Assembly: GCA_017165825.1 (NCBI GenBank)
Contig: CM029393.1
Location: 4,959,468-5,023,467, forward strand
Direction: 5' to 3'
Origin: Hepsetus odoe
Lineage: Eukaryota > Chordata > Actinopteri > Characiformes > Hepsetidae
DNA: 64,000 nucleotides
Positions 52,377-64,000 of the stretch are shown piece by piece. The translations under genes were made by a program, and so were the position numbers. Below the pieces are notes generated by a model. The model did no database searches. It was given only the letters and a program-made list of their open reading frames with translations, and was not told the origin of the DNA. How positions within the stretch are numbered: the stretch's first letter is position 1; each line of letters begins with the position of its first letter.

Positions 52377-53462
52377 GCATTTGATAAAACTGGCATAGAG
52401 GTGTGGTTTAAAGAGATAAAAGAAAGGACAGGAGAGGAAAAGGAATAACAAGAAGGATCTCAGAGAAAGTTGCATGTTACTGAATATATAGTATTATGAA
52501 TATTTACATTATAAAATAAATACATTGAAAATTGAGTTTTTTTTGAGTTGGATATGTTTTTGCCTCTCAGCCAGTCACATTGTGAGGTTAAAACCAGTTG
52601 ATCATACAGAAGCTGTTTAAATTGGAATCATCATGTATCAATATGAATTAAAATTCAGCTTTTCTCAAACCATTTCTAAATGAATGGTGTGTAAATATTT
52701 GACAAATTATTAAATTAAATTGAACTAAAAAACATTCTGCTTCTGAATGTTTTTCATAATGTCTGTGCTTAATGGAAAAAATGAGCACTCCCCTTCTAAC
52801 TATTCATCACAAAGGTGTGCTGGAAAGGAGTCAGCTGAGACATTAGTAATGAATCATTTGTTGTGGAGGGTTTGGAATTCACATTCAAGAACCGACACAT
52901 AGATTGAAGGAACAGTTTTTCTTTTCTGCCTGTCAGAAATATTGAAGTCTTCTAATTTATCAAAAAAACAAAGCTGTTCCACCTGTTTCTCAAACACCTG
53001 TTTATATATCCTGCTTCAGTAAATCCAGACATTTAAGCTTTACCTGGATTTTCGATTTCATTGAACGTAATTTTGTTACATTTCTTTTGCTATTGCGGAA
53101 GTTTGGGAAATCTGTGTGTCCAAAAGTATCCAGACATCCCTTTTAATTATAAAATAAATCTTGATCCCACACACAATGCTTATTTAATCTTTGTAGAAAT
53201 ATATGGCCAATATGATGAGATACTCTGGAACAGACAAGGTCTGCTCTGAACAGACCTATTAGATGAATTGGAGTGAAGTTTGTGATACAGACCTAAACAA
53301 TCAGCATCAATATTCTACATTACTTTACATCCTTTGGCTAAATGGGATGAAATCCTCAAAGATGTTCCAACATCTAGCGCAAAATGTTTCCAGAAGATCA
53401 GAAACTGTTACTGCTGCAAACAGAGGCAAACTCCCAATTTCCCCTTTGATTTCAGAAGAACA
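50346..53462. other. Intergenic sequence
   Basis: Unique sequence with the TC/TA tract at 52302. Around 53110-53150 gtccaaaagtatccagacat resembles the end of a Tc1 element, too short to assign. No gene recognised. Confidence 0.5.
52302..52374. repeat. (TC)n(TA)n microsatellite
   Basis: ctctctctccctccctctct then TC run then tatatatata. Confidence 0.95.
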
Positions 53463-53639
53463 CGGTGGCGGTGGTCTAGTGGTAGGGTACCTCCCTATGG
53501 ACCTATGGCTCAAGAGGTCCCAGGTTCAAATCCCACCTCCAGCACTGGGTCCCTGAGCACGACCCTTAACCCTGAGTTGCTCCAGGGGGGCTGTCTCTGT
53601 AATCAGGATAAGAGTTTCTGCTAAATGCTGTAAATGTAA
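53463..53639 (+). mobile_element. SINE family B copy 6
   Basis: Sense copy: cggtggcggtggtctagtgg head (A box), caggttcaaatcccacctcc B box, tail ataagagtttctgctaaatg followed by ctgtaaatgtaag. Confidence 0.87.
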
Positions 53640-54619
53640 GATGAGCAAGGATCTGCAAACTCACTAAACAAAACTACAAAGACTCTACTTAAGCCTTTGC
53701 TAAAGCAAAGCTTCTGGGCATTTTTTTCAAACGCTACCTAATAAAAGATATTCATTTTGAAATATTGAATAAGTAAACCTTTTAAAAAGTTTTTATTATT
53801 TAAATCCAAAATGTATCTCATTAGTTCTGCTGTAAGACTTTATGTCCTTGTAGAGAATTTCTGACTTAACATGAGATTTTCACACAATCTGAAGAGCAGC
53901 TAAGTAGAACAAAAAGAAAAATGTGGTTTTCTTTGAGTAAAAGAATATTAATAACATATTTTCACTGTATTTTTTAAAATATATAATTAATTATTATTTT
54001 AGATTAATTAGGAATAGTTTTAAACATGACAAGTTACTCCTGTTTAAAAACAACGTAATATTCCTTGTTTTCCTCCCTTAACTACGGTCCTGTCACTAAG
54101 GAAATATTTTGCCGACTTCTTTTCAACTGCAGCTGAGGAAAAACTCATTATTCTAAAAAGCAACCAACTGCTCCGCTGACATCTCCGACAGCTTATTAGT
54201 ACTCAGCCTTTATTTTTAATATGTTCAAGTCGCTGATTAGATCATCTTTTCCCCTTTCCTCCTACTCACTGGCTGATTTGAGTGAAAGATACATATTTTC
54301 AGCTTCTTTCTTTCCATAAATATGCTTTTACAAAGAAAGATTTTTTTTCCCAACTCTTTGGCACGGGAGAGATGACAGTGCATATGCCAGAAGGAATTAA
54401 TAGTAAAAATTCACACAGCCAGAAGGCTAGTGTGCAAAGACTTTGTACCTGCATATAATGTATTCAGAAGCAATGTGAGTATCTGGATAAACAACAAAAT
54501 GAAAATGAATATTAATCTATTAATCTATTCTTCATAGGCTCTGTGAGGTCCATGGCCATTTCTGATGTAAGGCATAAACATAGAAAGGCAACTGTTTTAC
54601 TCTTAAAAGCCCTGCTCAT
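53640..54619. other. Intergenic sequence
   Basis: AT-rich unique DNA; nothing recognised. Confidence 0.55.
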
Positions 54620-54868
54620 TAAAGTGGAAGTGACCATTCTCGTCATTGTGAACCACAGCCCAACACACAGCGAAACTCAATGAAATTACACCTCTGCATT
54701 TAACCCATACACTATTAACCCTATACGCTACTGGAAGTTCCCCTGGGAGCAGCGATGTTGACGGTTCCGAGCTCAAGGGTACCTCAGGGCAACCTACTGG
54801 TCTGGGATTCAAACCCATGATCTTCCAATCCTGGGGCCAGCTCCCTAACCACTAGGCCACCGCTGCCC
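54620..54868 (-). mobile_element. SINE family A copy 8
   Basis: Full-length antisense copy from aaagtggaagtgaccattct to ccactaggccaccgctgccc. Confidence 0.87.
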
Positions 54869-55118
54869 ACCTACTGTACCTGTTACAAGACTGAGCATAG
54901 ACCTGCTTTGTTTGCCTCAAAAAAATACAATAGCATTTTTCAGCTTCAGCCGCCACGACTGCATTGCTGATTATTATAGACAGTCATTTTGCTTGATCTT
55001 AGAAAAGAGCAGAAAACCAATCAATTCTGAAGCACCTGCCAATTGTCTTCTATTACAGGTAGGGCCAAGAGGTCTAAATGCATATACTGGTACAGAATGC
55101 TAATCTCTGTTGAAAACA

Positions 55119-55369
55119 AAGTGAAAGTGAAACTACTCGTCATCGTGAATACACATCACAGCACACAGTGAACCACAATGAAATTATTTCTCTGCATTTC
55201 ACCCATACAATGTGCAACAGGGGGCAGCCATACATCCGTTGCCTGGGGAGCAGTGATGGGCATGATACCTTGCTCAAGGGTGCATCATGGTAACCTACTG
55301 GTCTAGGACTCAAACCCACAGCCCTCTGATCATTGGTTTAGTCACTAACCACCAGGCCACCACTGCCCC
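55119..55369 (-). mobile_element. SINE family A copy 9
   Basis: Full-length antisense copy 250 bp after copy 8, ending accaggccaccactgcccc. The B box region reads ggactcaaaccca, so it has diverged from copy 8. Confidence 0.87.
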
Positions 55370-57170
55370 TATGATCTGTAACCTAATCCAACATATCACA
55401 ATGTAAAAGTAATCCGATTATTCTCTATTAGTTTTTTTTTTTTTTTATATTTCTGCAGAAACTTTGGAAGGTGTTTTAAAAAGGGGAATCAACATGGTGA
55501 CTTCAAGCAAAATGACTTTTCTTATGTGCTGCTTGCTATTATATGCTACAACAGGGAATAAAAGAACAATATACTCATAGAAATTGCATGCAAAATTATA
55601 GATGAACGCAATTTCCCTGTATTTTTTTTTCTGCATGACCGGACCAATGAGCTGACCAATGAGATTGTTGATATAAGGTAACTGATCGTGTCTCCCAGCA
55701 GTCAAGCTACTGACTGAAGTTTCTCCACTCTTCTTTTTGAAAAAAAAAAACAACTTACTAGTTGCTTGAAACAAGCATACACCTTTCCCTTTTTTCACTT
55801 TAACCTGCTTGTGCTTTGGAAACAGACCCCCAAAGTAAGCAGCTGGTCAGGACTGAAGCAGGAAGCAAATTAAACATAATGCAAACTCCACCCTAAAATA
55901 ATCACACTTTGACGCACAGATTATTTAAAGTTCCATTATTATTATTATTATTATTATTGCTGTTATTTAAAAAAAGCCCAGAACCTTGGTACATGTAGTT
56001 CATTACCATCCGAGACTGATTATTGGTACGTTTTGAGTTGATGGGCTTTCTTTTATTAATAGTGGGATTATTTTTAATCAACCGTATGCTTATTGTTTTA
56101 GATGTACTGTGTTAGTGTGATGCTTCAAAAAAAGACATAACAAAGCCTGCTTATTATACATAATGCAAATCAAATATACCTAGAACACATATTCCAGCCA
56201 TGCCCGACTCTGCTTTGATTTTGCAATCACTTTAACATAGTGACATGTCCATAGTGTGGAAAACTGCTTTTGGAAGTGAGAGGGTTCATGTTATCATTAT
56301 TAATGAAACTGAAATAAAGGTCTGCTTTCAAACTAATCCATAAACATTTCACATCTATCATGTTTGTGATGTATAAAACCTTTAGCTCCTTTATAAACTG
56401 GCCATTTTAGTCTTCAGCTGATCCCATCCATTGTCTTAGAGCAACTTGTCCAGCTCAAGTGCAAAAACTTCTACTGGGGTGCTTTTCTATTTTAACACTA
56501 TTTCAAAATTTGCTCACCCTGCTCTGCATTTGGGACAATATTACAGACATAAATAAACTGGCTTAGGCTGTCCTCCCTGCTCATTCACTCCATCTGCATT
56601 CCTCACAGGCTATTTTAGATGTAAGACTTCTAGTTAATTAGAAGATTCTGATTGGCATGAAGACAGACTGATGTGTCCTACAGGGAGAAGGAGAATACAG
56701 CTGGACTGCTATAGCAGCAGCAGCAGCTGGATACCCAGGCACAGCTGTGGATGTTCCACAGTCCCTGCACCTCTCTGCCCGTCAGCCCATCTCTCCTGAT
56801 TAAAAGAGGACTCTCCACCCCCTCATTATCATTAACCAAGCAGAAAGACAGCCAAAAACAGAATGCTGCAGAGAGGATTACTGTGCACAGCCTTTAAAAG
56901 GGAGTTAATGTCACAGTCAGGCTTGTCACTGCAACATTACAGCAGTCCCAGCAGTCCTGAATGAAAGAGGTTGGGTTTCGCAACTTAGGTGGTCAGTCCT
57001 TGGTGCCAAGCATCAGTTAATGGTATAAAATACACAAACAGAAATGAATAGAAATTAAAGCTAAGACTACTTTACAAAACACCATAAAAAGTCAGATTAA
57101 AGTATATATGTGGATAAACCCATATATATATATGGGTGTTTTGTAGTCTTATATATGATCATATATATGA
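55370..57170. other. Intergenic sequence
   Basis: T and A runs, an ATT tract at about 55936-55960 and a compact unique stretch at 56560-56960. No gene recognised. Confidence 0.55.
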
Positions 57171-57633
57171 TGATTCTGAAGCATCACCCTCTTTTAGAGA
57201 AATTGAGCTGCAACTATGAACGCCATTATATAATAACACATTTGGAAATACATTTTTAGATGAATGAAAAATGGATGTATATCCCTTTTTAATATTGCAA
57301 AACAGTTGTTTCTACTCAGAGTACATGATGCAAATGCAGTACATGTATTGCTGACTGAGCAATGCCAAAATGCAAATAAAAAAACACAAAAAACGTACAA
57401 ATACACAAATTAAAATCTTAACTTACAAAGCTATAAAAAAGCAAAAGATAAAAAATGCAAAAATGATCATACAATCTACATATGTAGTGTAAATATATAT
57501 AAATATATCTATATAAAAGGGACATACATCCATTTTTCATTAATCTAAAAATCTATTTCTAAATGTATTACTGTTTAATGGCGTTCACAGATGCAGCTCA
57601 ATTACTCTAAAAGAGGGTGATGCTTCAGAATCC
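57171..57633. repeat. Long inverted repeat, MITE-like
   Basis: Left arm 57171-57290 (tgattctgaagcatcaccct ...) and right arm 57515-57633 (... agggtgatgcttcagaatcc) are inverted copies of about 120 bp with small differences. Both contain aaaatggatgtatatccctt or its complement. The loop is AT-rich, about 225 bp. The arrangement resembles a non-autonomous DNA transposon; no transposase remnant is seen and the superfamily is unknown. Confidence 0.75.
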
Positions 57634-58779
57634 TTGGCCTTCTCCCTGCGTCCCCTGCTCCTCACGTCCCTAGCAGAGGGCAATCGTAACAGTTTTGTGA
57701 GATGCAGCTTAAATTGGACCGAATTAAGCTGTCAGAGGGGAATCCTTTGTATTGCAGAACTATAGTTTTAATCTTTGTCTAGAAAACCAGCCCTGAGTGA
57801 GCTTCAACTTTAAATGACAGTCAAATAGCCTTGAGAACAGTGCATGCTTTTCATGGAGGTGGGTCGTAAAAAAAATAAAATAAAAATCTACTGTTTTTTT
57901 CAAAGGCATGCTAATAGACTGGGCTCCAGAGGTTTTGGACTGCGGCTTACTTAGTGTCACAATGAAAGAATCTCCAGATCCCTGCTTGGTTTGAGTCAGA
58001 GTCAGAGGTCAGTTGTTTGAAGTGAAAATCAGCGTGAAAATCCTTATTGTATTGCAGAGACCAGGGAAAAGGCCTGCTTCAACAATTAATAAAGACTTCC
58101 CAAGGTGCCCCTCCACATCATAACATGTAGTGGTCTTTTGTGTAAATGGAAGCAAGGACAGTGCAGTGGATAGGGGCTTCTTTTACCTTGTTTGATGAAG
58201 TTTGAGCTTGAACCACTAAGCGCATTTGGATGACCAACCATTTCCTATAAAATATTCACCAGAGGTGCTTAGGAATGAATTTTAATTGGGAAATATTGTA
58301 GCTTTAGGTCAAAGTTCAGCAGCTTTAAAAGTATATTATTTTTATCATCTCTATATTACCTAGACCACCTTTAGAGGAGATGTTTGTGCTGCCACTGAAG
58401 ACATCCAAGTGATTTACGACAATCTGTTTTAACTGTTAATCCACAGCTTTTAATGGGAAACAATTAAATCTGACATAAACAATACGTCTAGCTAAGAAGG
58501 AAGTCAGTTCTCTCTCCAGGGATCCATATATATACATTTATTATAAATACTAGTTCTAGTCCTAAAATTTATTTGAATGGAGGCAAAGTCCTTATGAAAC
58601 ACGATGTTGGTGCACAGCCATTTTCAGGTCTCTCCAGAGAGTCTTTACCAGATTTGACTCTAGACTCTGATTTTACCAAAGCCATGTCTGAAATGTTCTT
58701 GTTGGTGTGCTTGTTGAAGAGCCTATTAAAATTATCTTGAAATGTAAACCTTTACCTAACCTGAGATTCTGCAGAAGGG
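57634..58779. other. Intergenic sequence
   Basis: Unique sequence between the inverted repeat and the Ty3/gypsy remnant; nothing recognised. Confidence 0.5.
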
Positions 58780-60160
58780 TTTCATTCTGGATTTTTTATA
58801 TTTTTCTGTATTCTGCAACTCACACTTCTGTGCTTTGACGTACAACCCATGTGAAAGCAGCCAGGAGAGCTGCTGGAATGGTGAGACATGAGTATGATTT
58901 TAAATAAATGGGTAAATCCTTTCAATATGCGATTACATACTGGTCCAGCATGTCTCTCAGGACTTGTTGATGAATGAATGGAAGACAGGCAGAGCATTCA
59001 CTAAACCATAAGACATTACCCGAAACATATAATAACCAGGTCTGGTGCTAAAAGCTGTCTTTCATTAGTCACCCTCCCGGATCCTCACCAGGCTGTATGC
59101 AGTGTGGAGGTCCAGTTTGGAGAATACTGTGGCTCCACAGAGCTGCTCTAGTAGAGATGGGACAAGTGAGAGAGGGTTATGCTACTTGACTGTAACTTCA
59201 CAAAGAAGAATCCAGCAGGTCAGTGACATGGAAGGCATGATGAACCCCTGTCTCAGTGCCTCGCCCACATACTCCTCCATTGGTCTCGTTTCTAGTTCAT
59301 AAAGGGGAAACATCCAAAAGTCTGGGGGGCAGCATCTTGCAGGGGCTCAATTTTACAGTCCTAGGAATGGTGGGGATCTAAGTAGCCTCCTTGATACTGA
59401 AAACCTCATTCAAGGAAATGTACTCAATCAAAGTGGAGGGGGGTAGGTGAGCTAAGGGGCTTTCAACTGAGGTGGAACAAAGACGTGGTGAAATGTGGCA
59501 AGTGGTTTGACAATGTGGAGACTCTCTGCTGCCCAGTCAATGACTGGGTTATGCTACCTTAACCAGAGGAGTCCTATGCTCTTTACTTTAATGGAGTTCA
59601 GAGATGGGCAATTGTGTCTCAAGTGGTCCGCACCGCTGCAGTATGCATAAAGGCCATCCAGAACACAATGAGCTTTTTCTGTCCTGGACACGAGTCACTC
59701 CCAGCTGCATTGGTTCCTGGGCTTCAGCTGCAGGAGCAGGTGGAGAGCGGAGAGGAGATGAGGGAGGCCGGCTAACTGTATGTAGGGCTGTTTGAAGGGG
59801 ATGCTTCTCACACCGATGCTAATCTAATCAGATCGCCAGGTCAATTATGTCTTCCAGTGATAGAACAGCATCCTGTCTGACCAGCTCCATCCATACATGA
59901 ATGGGTTAATTCCATCCTATCTCCACTGCTATGGTATGGAAACCATATAATCCGCTGTTGAGCCCATTCTCTGTCTAAAATGTGGGATTCAGTCTCCACC
60001 TGACTATCTCTATATTGGGTGGTTAAATAAGACACGTAACTGAAACTGTCATACAATTGGAGAACGTCCCCCTTTTGCTCCCAATCCACTGTTGTCCAGT
60101 CCAGTGACTTTCCTGTGAGTCTCTCAGTGACTGTTACGATCTTGTCATGGTCGGTCATGC
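58780..60160 (-). mobile_element. Ty3/gypsy LTR retrotransposon remnant (gag to reverse transcriptase)
   Basis: Read on the minus strand from high to low coordinates: a gag-like open segment (60158-59841, with ERLTGKSLDWTTVDWEQKG), a gag C-terminal stretch with QEPMQLGVTRV and a degenerate Cys segment (about 59720-59600), then ETRPMEEYVGEALRQGF, EQLCGATVFSKLDLHTAYSL and VRIREGD, and YYMFRVMSYGLVNALPVFHS. The last three are the fingers and palm of gypsy reverse transcriptase. Stops and frameshifts throughout; no LTR recognised. Non-functional. Confidence 0.82.
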
Positions 60161-60593
60161 CAGGATACTAAGCAAATTAGAGCAGGAATGAAGGAGGAAG
60201 CTCCCATAGGCTGTGGGGTCACCTGCATACCGTCCAGGGAGTGAAACATGGTGTCCAGTCAACAAAGGTGGCTGTGTGAGGTTCTTCTCTCATAGCAGTC
60301 CAAACTCAATCTGGTCTCTTAGGTCTATGGACACTGTAACTGGAATGTTTTTTACTCTGAAACAAAATGTTACTGGGTTGTTGCATGCCTGATACCTCTT
60401 GCATCACTGGAGTGGTTCCAACTTTAGTACCTTCAGTGTGGGAACCCAAATCCACCATATTCCACTACCTTATTTTTTCATTTGCACTAATCCATTCAGC
60501 ATCCTAACTCCGGCCCTTTTTATTTTACTGTTCTATGGTAAAACAATGAAATGTGCAAAGTGACTTTCTGACTGTGCATCATCAACTTTGAGA

Positions 60594-60836
60594 GGGGCAG
60601 CGGTGGCCTAGTGGTTAGGGCGTTAGCCGCATGATCGGAGGATCGAACCCCTTCCCAATAGGTTGCCCTGAGGTACCCTTGAGAAAGGTGCCGTCCCCGT
60701 CACTGCTCCCTGGGCGCTTTCAATAGCTGCCCACTGCTGCACGGTGTTTGCATGGGTTAAATGCAGAGGTCCAATTTTGTTGTGGTTCACTGTCTGCTGT
60801 GCTGTGACCTCGCAATGGCAAGGGCTTTCACTTTCA
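60594..60836 (+). mobile_element. SINE family A copy 10
   Basis: Well preserved sense copy: ggggcagcggtggcctagtg head, ggatcgaacccc B box, tail agggctttcactttcat. It lies just beyond the Ty3/gypsy remnant. Confidence 0.88.
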
Positions 60837-62309
60837 TATTCAGGCAAAGGGCTTTTCACAATGTTGTTGACAATGTTAGTCACAGATAAATGGAAATGGA
60901 AATATCTCCAGGATCACTGTTCAAAAGCAAGGTTTTTTTTTTGTCTTTGTCAGTATTGTGTAAATTGGTGAAAAAATCAGTTCAGTCCAAATTAAGATGA
61001 GTCTAGAGCACAAGAAAATATGGAAAACTTGAAAGGTGTTGATAACTTTCAATATGCACTGTATACAGTTTCCTGTTTTGGGCTGCAGAAACCTGAAGTG
61101 ACCTGATGTATGGTAGCTGAAACAGACACAGAGTGCCAGATCTTTCCATCTCAGCCTTTCTGCTATGAAATGTATGCTTGATTAAGCTTATTCATGATTA
61201 CACCTGAACATTTATGACCTCTTCTAACAACTAGAATCCACAGACTGCTTTATGCCAGAAACTGTAACCTCTGAAGTGACTAATGAAGCTTAATCAGCCG
61301 CACATGCCTCCATTTACACACTGTGCAAATGGACAGTAGAATAGAGCTCTTTACCTCTTTTATTTTACACATGAACTGCTTTCACATACCCACACACACA
61401 TTGAAGCTATCTACCACTCTAAATGTAAGAAAAGTCAAACCTTTCAGTGAGGTAGAGCTATTCAATTGAACCTCTAAGAAGAAAAATCCCACCAAACTAT
61501 GCTGAGTATAGCCCATCTGCCAAAGAAACATCTAGTCAGTAGTACTCCTACTGTGTTACCTTACTACTGATGGATCAGGAATAGATAAGCTTTTCCTTTG
61601 TGCAATAAAGGATGGACTATAATCAGTATTTATGAGTCTACAAAGTGCACTTAGAAATGAATGACAAATAAAATAACATAATGGGATAAATAAGTAGATA
61701 AGTGAGAGTTTGGACAAGTGTATTGTGTTATAAAATGAAGCCAGTAATACTCTACCATGTTCTCAGGGATGTATAAAATTGCTCACAAGGCCACGATTCT
61801 GATTCAAAAGGGCAAAGATTTTAATGATTTTAAAACAGTGTTCTTTCTTGTGTTACTAGATGCAGGAGCTTTAGTCATAAAGACTGATCAGCTGAATAGT
61901 TTTATAGGAAAATCGGAAAAGCAACAGTTAACAGGACAACAGGCCATGCGTTAGTGGACTGATATGGAGAGAAGGCCAACCATCATCAACTATAGTTGGG
62001 CAAAATGGTATTTTATTTCTCCAGTACAATAGCAGAGACTTGTAGAATCACAAAAGAATGCAAACACATGTTATTACTGAGCTCAGGTGTTTGACACACA
62101 TGCTCTGATTTCAGGGGCATATCATCAAGAATATAACCATTCATTCTCCAAAGACAAGCAAAGCTCATAAACTGGTCGTACTGAAAAACTATCTTCTAGT
62201 TTTTGAAATGAACAAATAATTTAAAAATGTATACAGAGTTTGAGAAATGAGTTCCCAATGGTTGAGTTCCTGCACAAGTCACAAGAAACAAGTCTAAAGT
62301 CATTTTTTG
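60837..62309. other. Intergenic sequence
   Basis: AT-rich unique DNA; nothing recognised. Confidence 0.55.
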
Positions 62310-62980
62310 TAATGGCAACTATCAGCTTGAGTAGCGTAAAGCATGCAGCCAATGGACTCTAGAGTGGTGCAGAAGGTGTTCTCTGGAGTGGTAAATCAGG
62401 CTTTACAATCTGGCGATCTGATAGATGTAATCTAGGTTTGCAGGTTTGATGGCTGCCAGGAGAATTCTACCTACCGTGCTTGGCGACAACAATATAGCTA
62501 AGTGTAAGAGGTATAACGGCCTGGGAAAGTTCTCTCAGGGTAGTCCTAGTGAAGGATAATGCTACAGACATTTTCAGCAGTTATAGGCTTTTCATCCTTC
62601 CAGTTCCAGCATGACTGCAGCCTTGCGCTCAATGTAAGGTTCATAAAGACATGATTTGATGATTTTAGTCTGGAGAAACTTCGGTGGCTTGCAAGGAGCC
62701 CTAAATATAACCCAAGTGAACTCCTTTGGGATGAACTGGAACATCGACTGTAAGCCAAACCTCGCCCAGTGTCAGTGCCTGACCTCACATATGCCTTTCT
62801 AGCTGAACGGACACACATTCTCACAAATACACTCCAAGATCTACTCCAAAAGCCTTCCCATAAGAGTGGAGCCTATTTTAGCCATAAGGCTGAAGTATTT
62901 CAAATTAATGTCCATTGTATTGGAAATTCAGAACCAATAAGCTCATATAGGTCCACATACTTTTGGCCATATCGTGTATA
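62310..62980 (+). mobile_element. Tc1-like transposon, 3' part
   Basis: Contains gttctctggagtggtaaatc, gatggctgccaggagaattc, ggttcataaagacatgattt, tcctttgggatgaactggaa, gtcagtgcctgacctcacat and an end reading cacatacttttggccatatc gtgta. These match the C-terminal half and terminus of a fish Tc1 family as I recall it, distinct from the one at 45222. No left terminus; frame broken. Confidence 0.78.
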
Positions 62981-64000
62981 GCCCCTTTCACATGCACATT
63001 TATTAAGAAGGTCCCATTTAAAAGACAAGACATCTCTGGGTGCCTAAATTTTTTTTAACATATACAAAACACACCCCAGTTTTCCCTTTATTTGAGTGTT
63101 CATTTACGTACTGTCCTTCTCTCTAAAGAGGTGCAGTGCCATGGCATCTGAGCTCACTGGAAATGTCCCGTTTTGGTAGCTTCATGTATTTTTCTTTCAT
63201 TTCTTATCATTCTCATTATGCAAACTACATCGTATATAAATGTATGTGTCTGTCTATGTGTATGTGATTATGTGTATGTATATTTGTGTCCTTTTTTCAT
63301 CTGTGCACATCCTCCTCTCCTCTTTAGGAGAGATTTACTCTGAAATCCATCCGGTGGTCTGGAGGAGGGCAGTGCCCATCATACAGACAAGGGCTGCTGA
63401 AGAGGCAACAAGAAACAGTAATTATCCCAGCAGGACACCCTCTTACACAGAGCCCAACAAGGCCCTGAGTGACCACCCCCTCTCCCTCTCTCTTTCTCCC
63501 TCTCTCTCTCTAAGAGGAAGGCAGCTGGAGTCAGTCTCTATTTGGACACGAGAGATAGGGAAATTACGGGTGACGGCAATCTGTCCCTACATTCAAATTG
63601 AGCCCCATGGGCCAGACTTGATGCGTAACCCCGTAGATCTATCCATTTTACTCTGTCATCTGTCCATTTATTTAGCAGTGTGACTTCTTGAGAAAGAAAA
63701 AGGCAGGATAAACATCAAATGCTGCTTGGCTTTAAGACTTTGGGAGCTACAGGTTTATTCATAGGGCAGAACTCTGCTGTTTTGAAAGCAGGAGGGGGCA
63801 GAAAAAAAAGCACAGTAAACTCAGCCTCTGGCAGCTAGCCTCAGGGCTGTAGTTGTGATCAAAGGGTGGGCTGCCGCTCAGATGGGAAAAACCCAGTTCA
63901 GAGTGCTGGAGCTGTACATGCAGACTACAGAGTAGACCTAGACATCCAGCGGACGGGGGGGCATACAGAGGGCAATAAACTCAAGTGCACTCCATCAGCA
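62981..64000. other. Intergenic sequence
   Basis: A TATG/TGTA-rich stretch at 63240-63290, a CT tract at 63478-63512, and a compact unique stretch at 63310-63650. The longest frame here has no recognisable domain and runs through the CT tract. Confidence 0.5.

Noticed and set aside
53110..53150. Tc1 terminal fragment
   Set aside because: Similarity limited to about 20 bp; too short to call.
53463..53535. tRNA-Gly-like gene
   Set aside because: Head of SINE family B; shared body and tail occur at five other places.
63240..63683. 147-codon + strand frame
   Set aside because: Starts in a TATG repeat, runs through a CT tract, and has no recognisable domain.
33276..64000. Neighbouring genes expected beside EPHA8 in mammals (such as C1q genes)
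   Set aside because: No collagen-like Gly-X-Y frame or C1q domain coding found on either strand; the region appears to lack genes.

Overview
The window looks like teleost (ray-finned fish) nuclear DNA. It has a spliced vertebrate gene with large introns, many microsatellites, two tRNA-derived SINE families, Tc1/mariner elements, fragments of an RTE-type LINE and a decayed Ty3/gypsy element. There is no bacterial or viral gene organisation. I cannot name the species.

The only protein-coding gene I can support is the 3' part of an Eph receptor tyrosine kinase on the + strand. It is best called epha8, from the extracellular, kinase-domain and SAM residues. Fifteen coding exons lie between 17,910 and 32,909. 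In order they encode the cysteine-rich EGF-like segment, two fibronectin type III domains, the transmembrane helix, the juxtamembrane Tyr motifs, a complete kinase with its catalytic residues, the SAM domain and a C-terminal SVHV tail. Exon sizes match the usual Eph pattern (156, 125, 163, 126, 186, 62, 210, 150, 156 bp), and all joins keep frame. One region departs from that pattern: the normally single exon of the first fibronectin domain is split by an extra intron next to a glycine-rich insertion. The signal-peptide and ligand-binding exons are not in the window, so 1-17,909 is read as part of one long upstream intron.

Layout: 1-17,909 is intron with SINEs, a Tc1 fragment, a mariner MITE, a short telomere-like tract, a 2.7 kb cytosine-poor G/T-rich tandem array (10,520-13,195) and LINE fragments. 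17,910-32,909 holds the epha8 exons and introns, including a roughly 590 bp CT-only tract with an assembly gap directly before the 62 bp kinase exon. 32,910 to about 33,300, or possibly 35,830, is 3' UTR. From there to 64,000 I find no gene. That stretch holds interspersed repeats (SINEs, Tc1 remnants, an RTE endonuclease fragment, an antisense Ty3/gypsy gag-RT remnant, a long inverted repeat) separated by unique stretches. Some of these resemble conserved non-coding regulatory DNA, notably 38,380-38,660 with two inverted POU octamers and, within epha8, 22,120-22,540.

I found no convincing previously undescribed multi-gene system. The most notable items are the split, glycine-rich fibronectin exon, a probable GC-AG intron after the transmembrane exon, the polypyrimidine tract before exon 12, the cytosine-depleted satellite that starts at a LINE 3' end, and the candidate enhancers.
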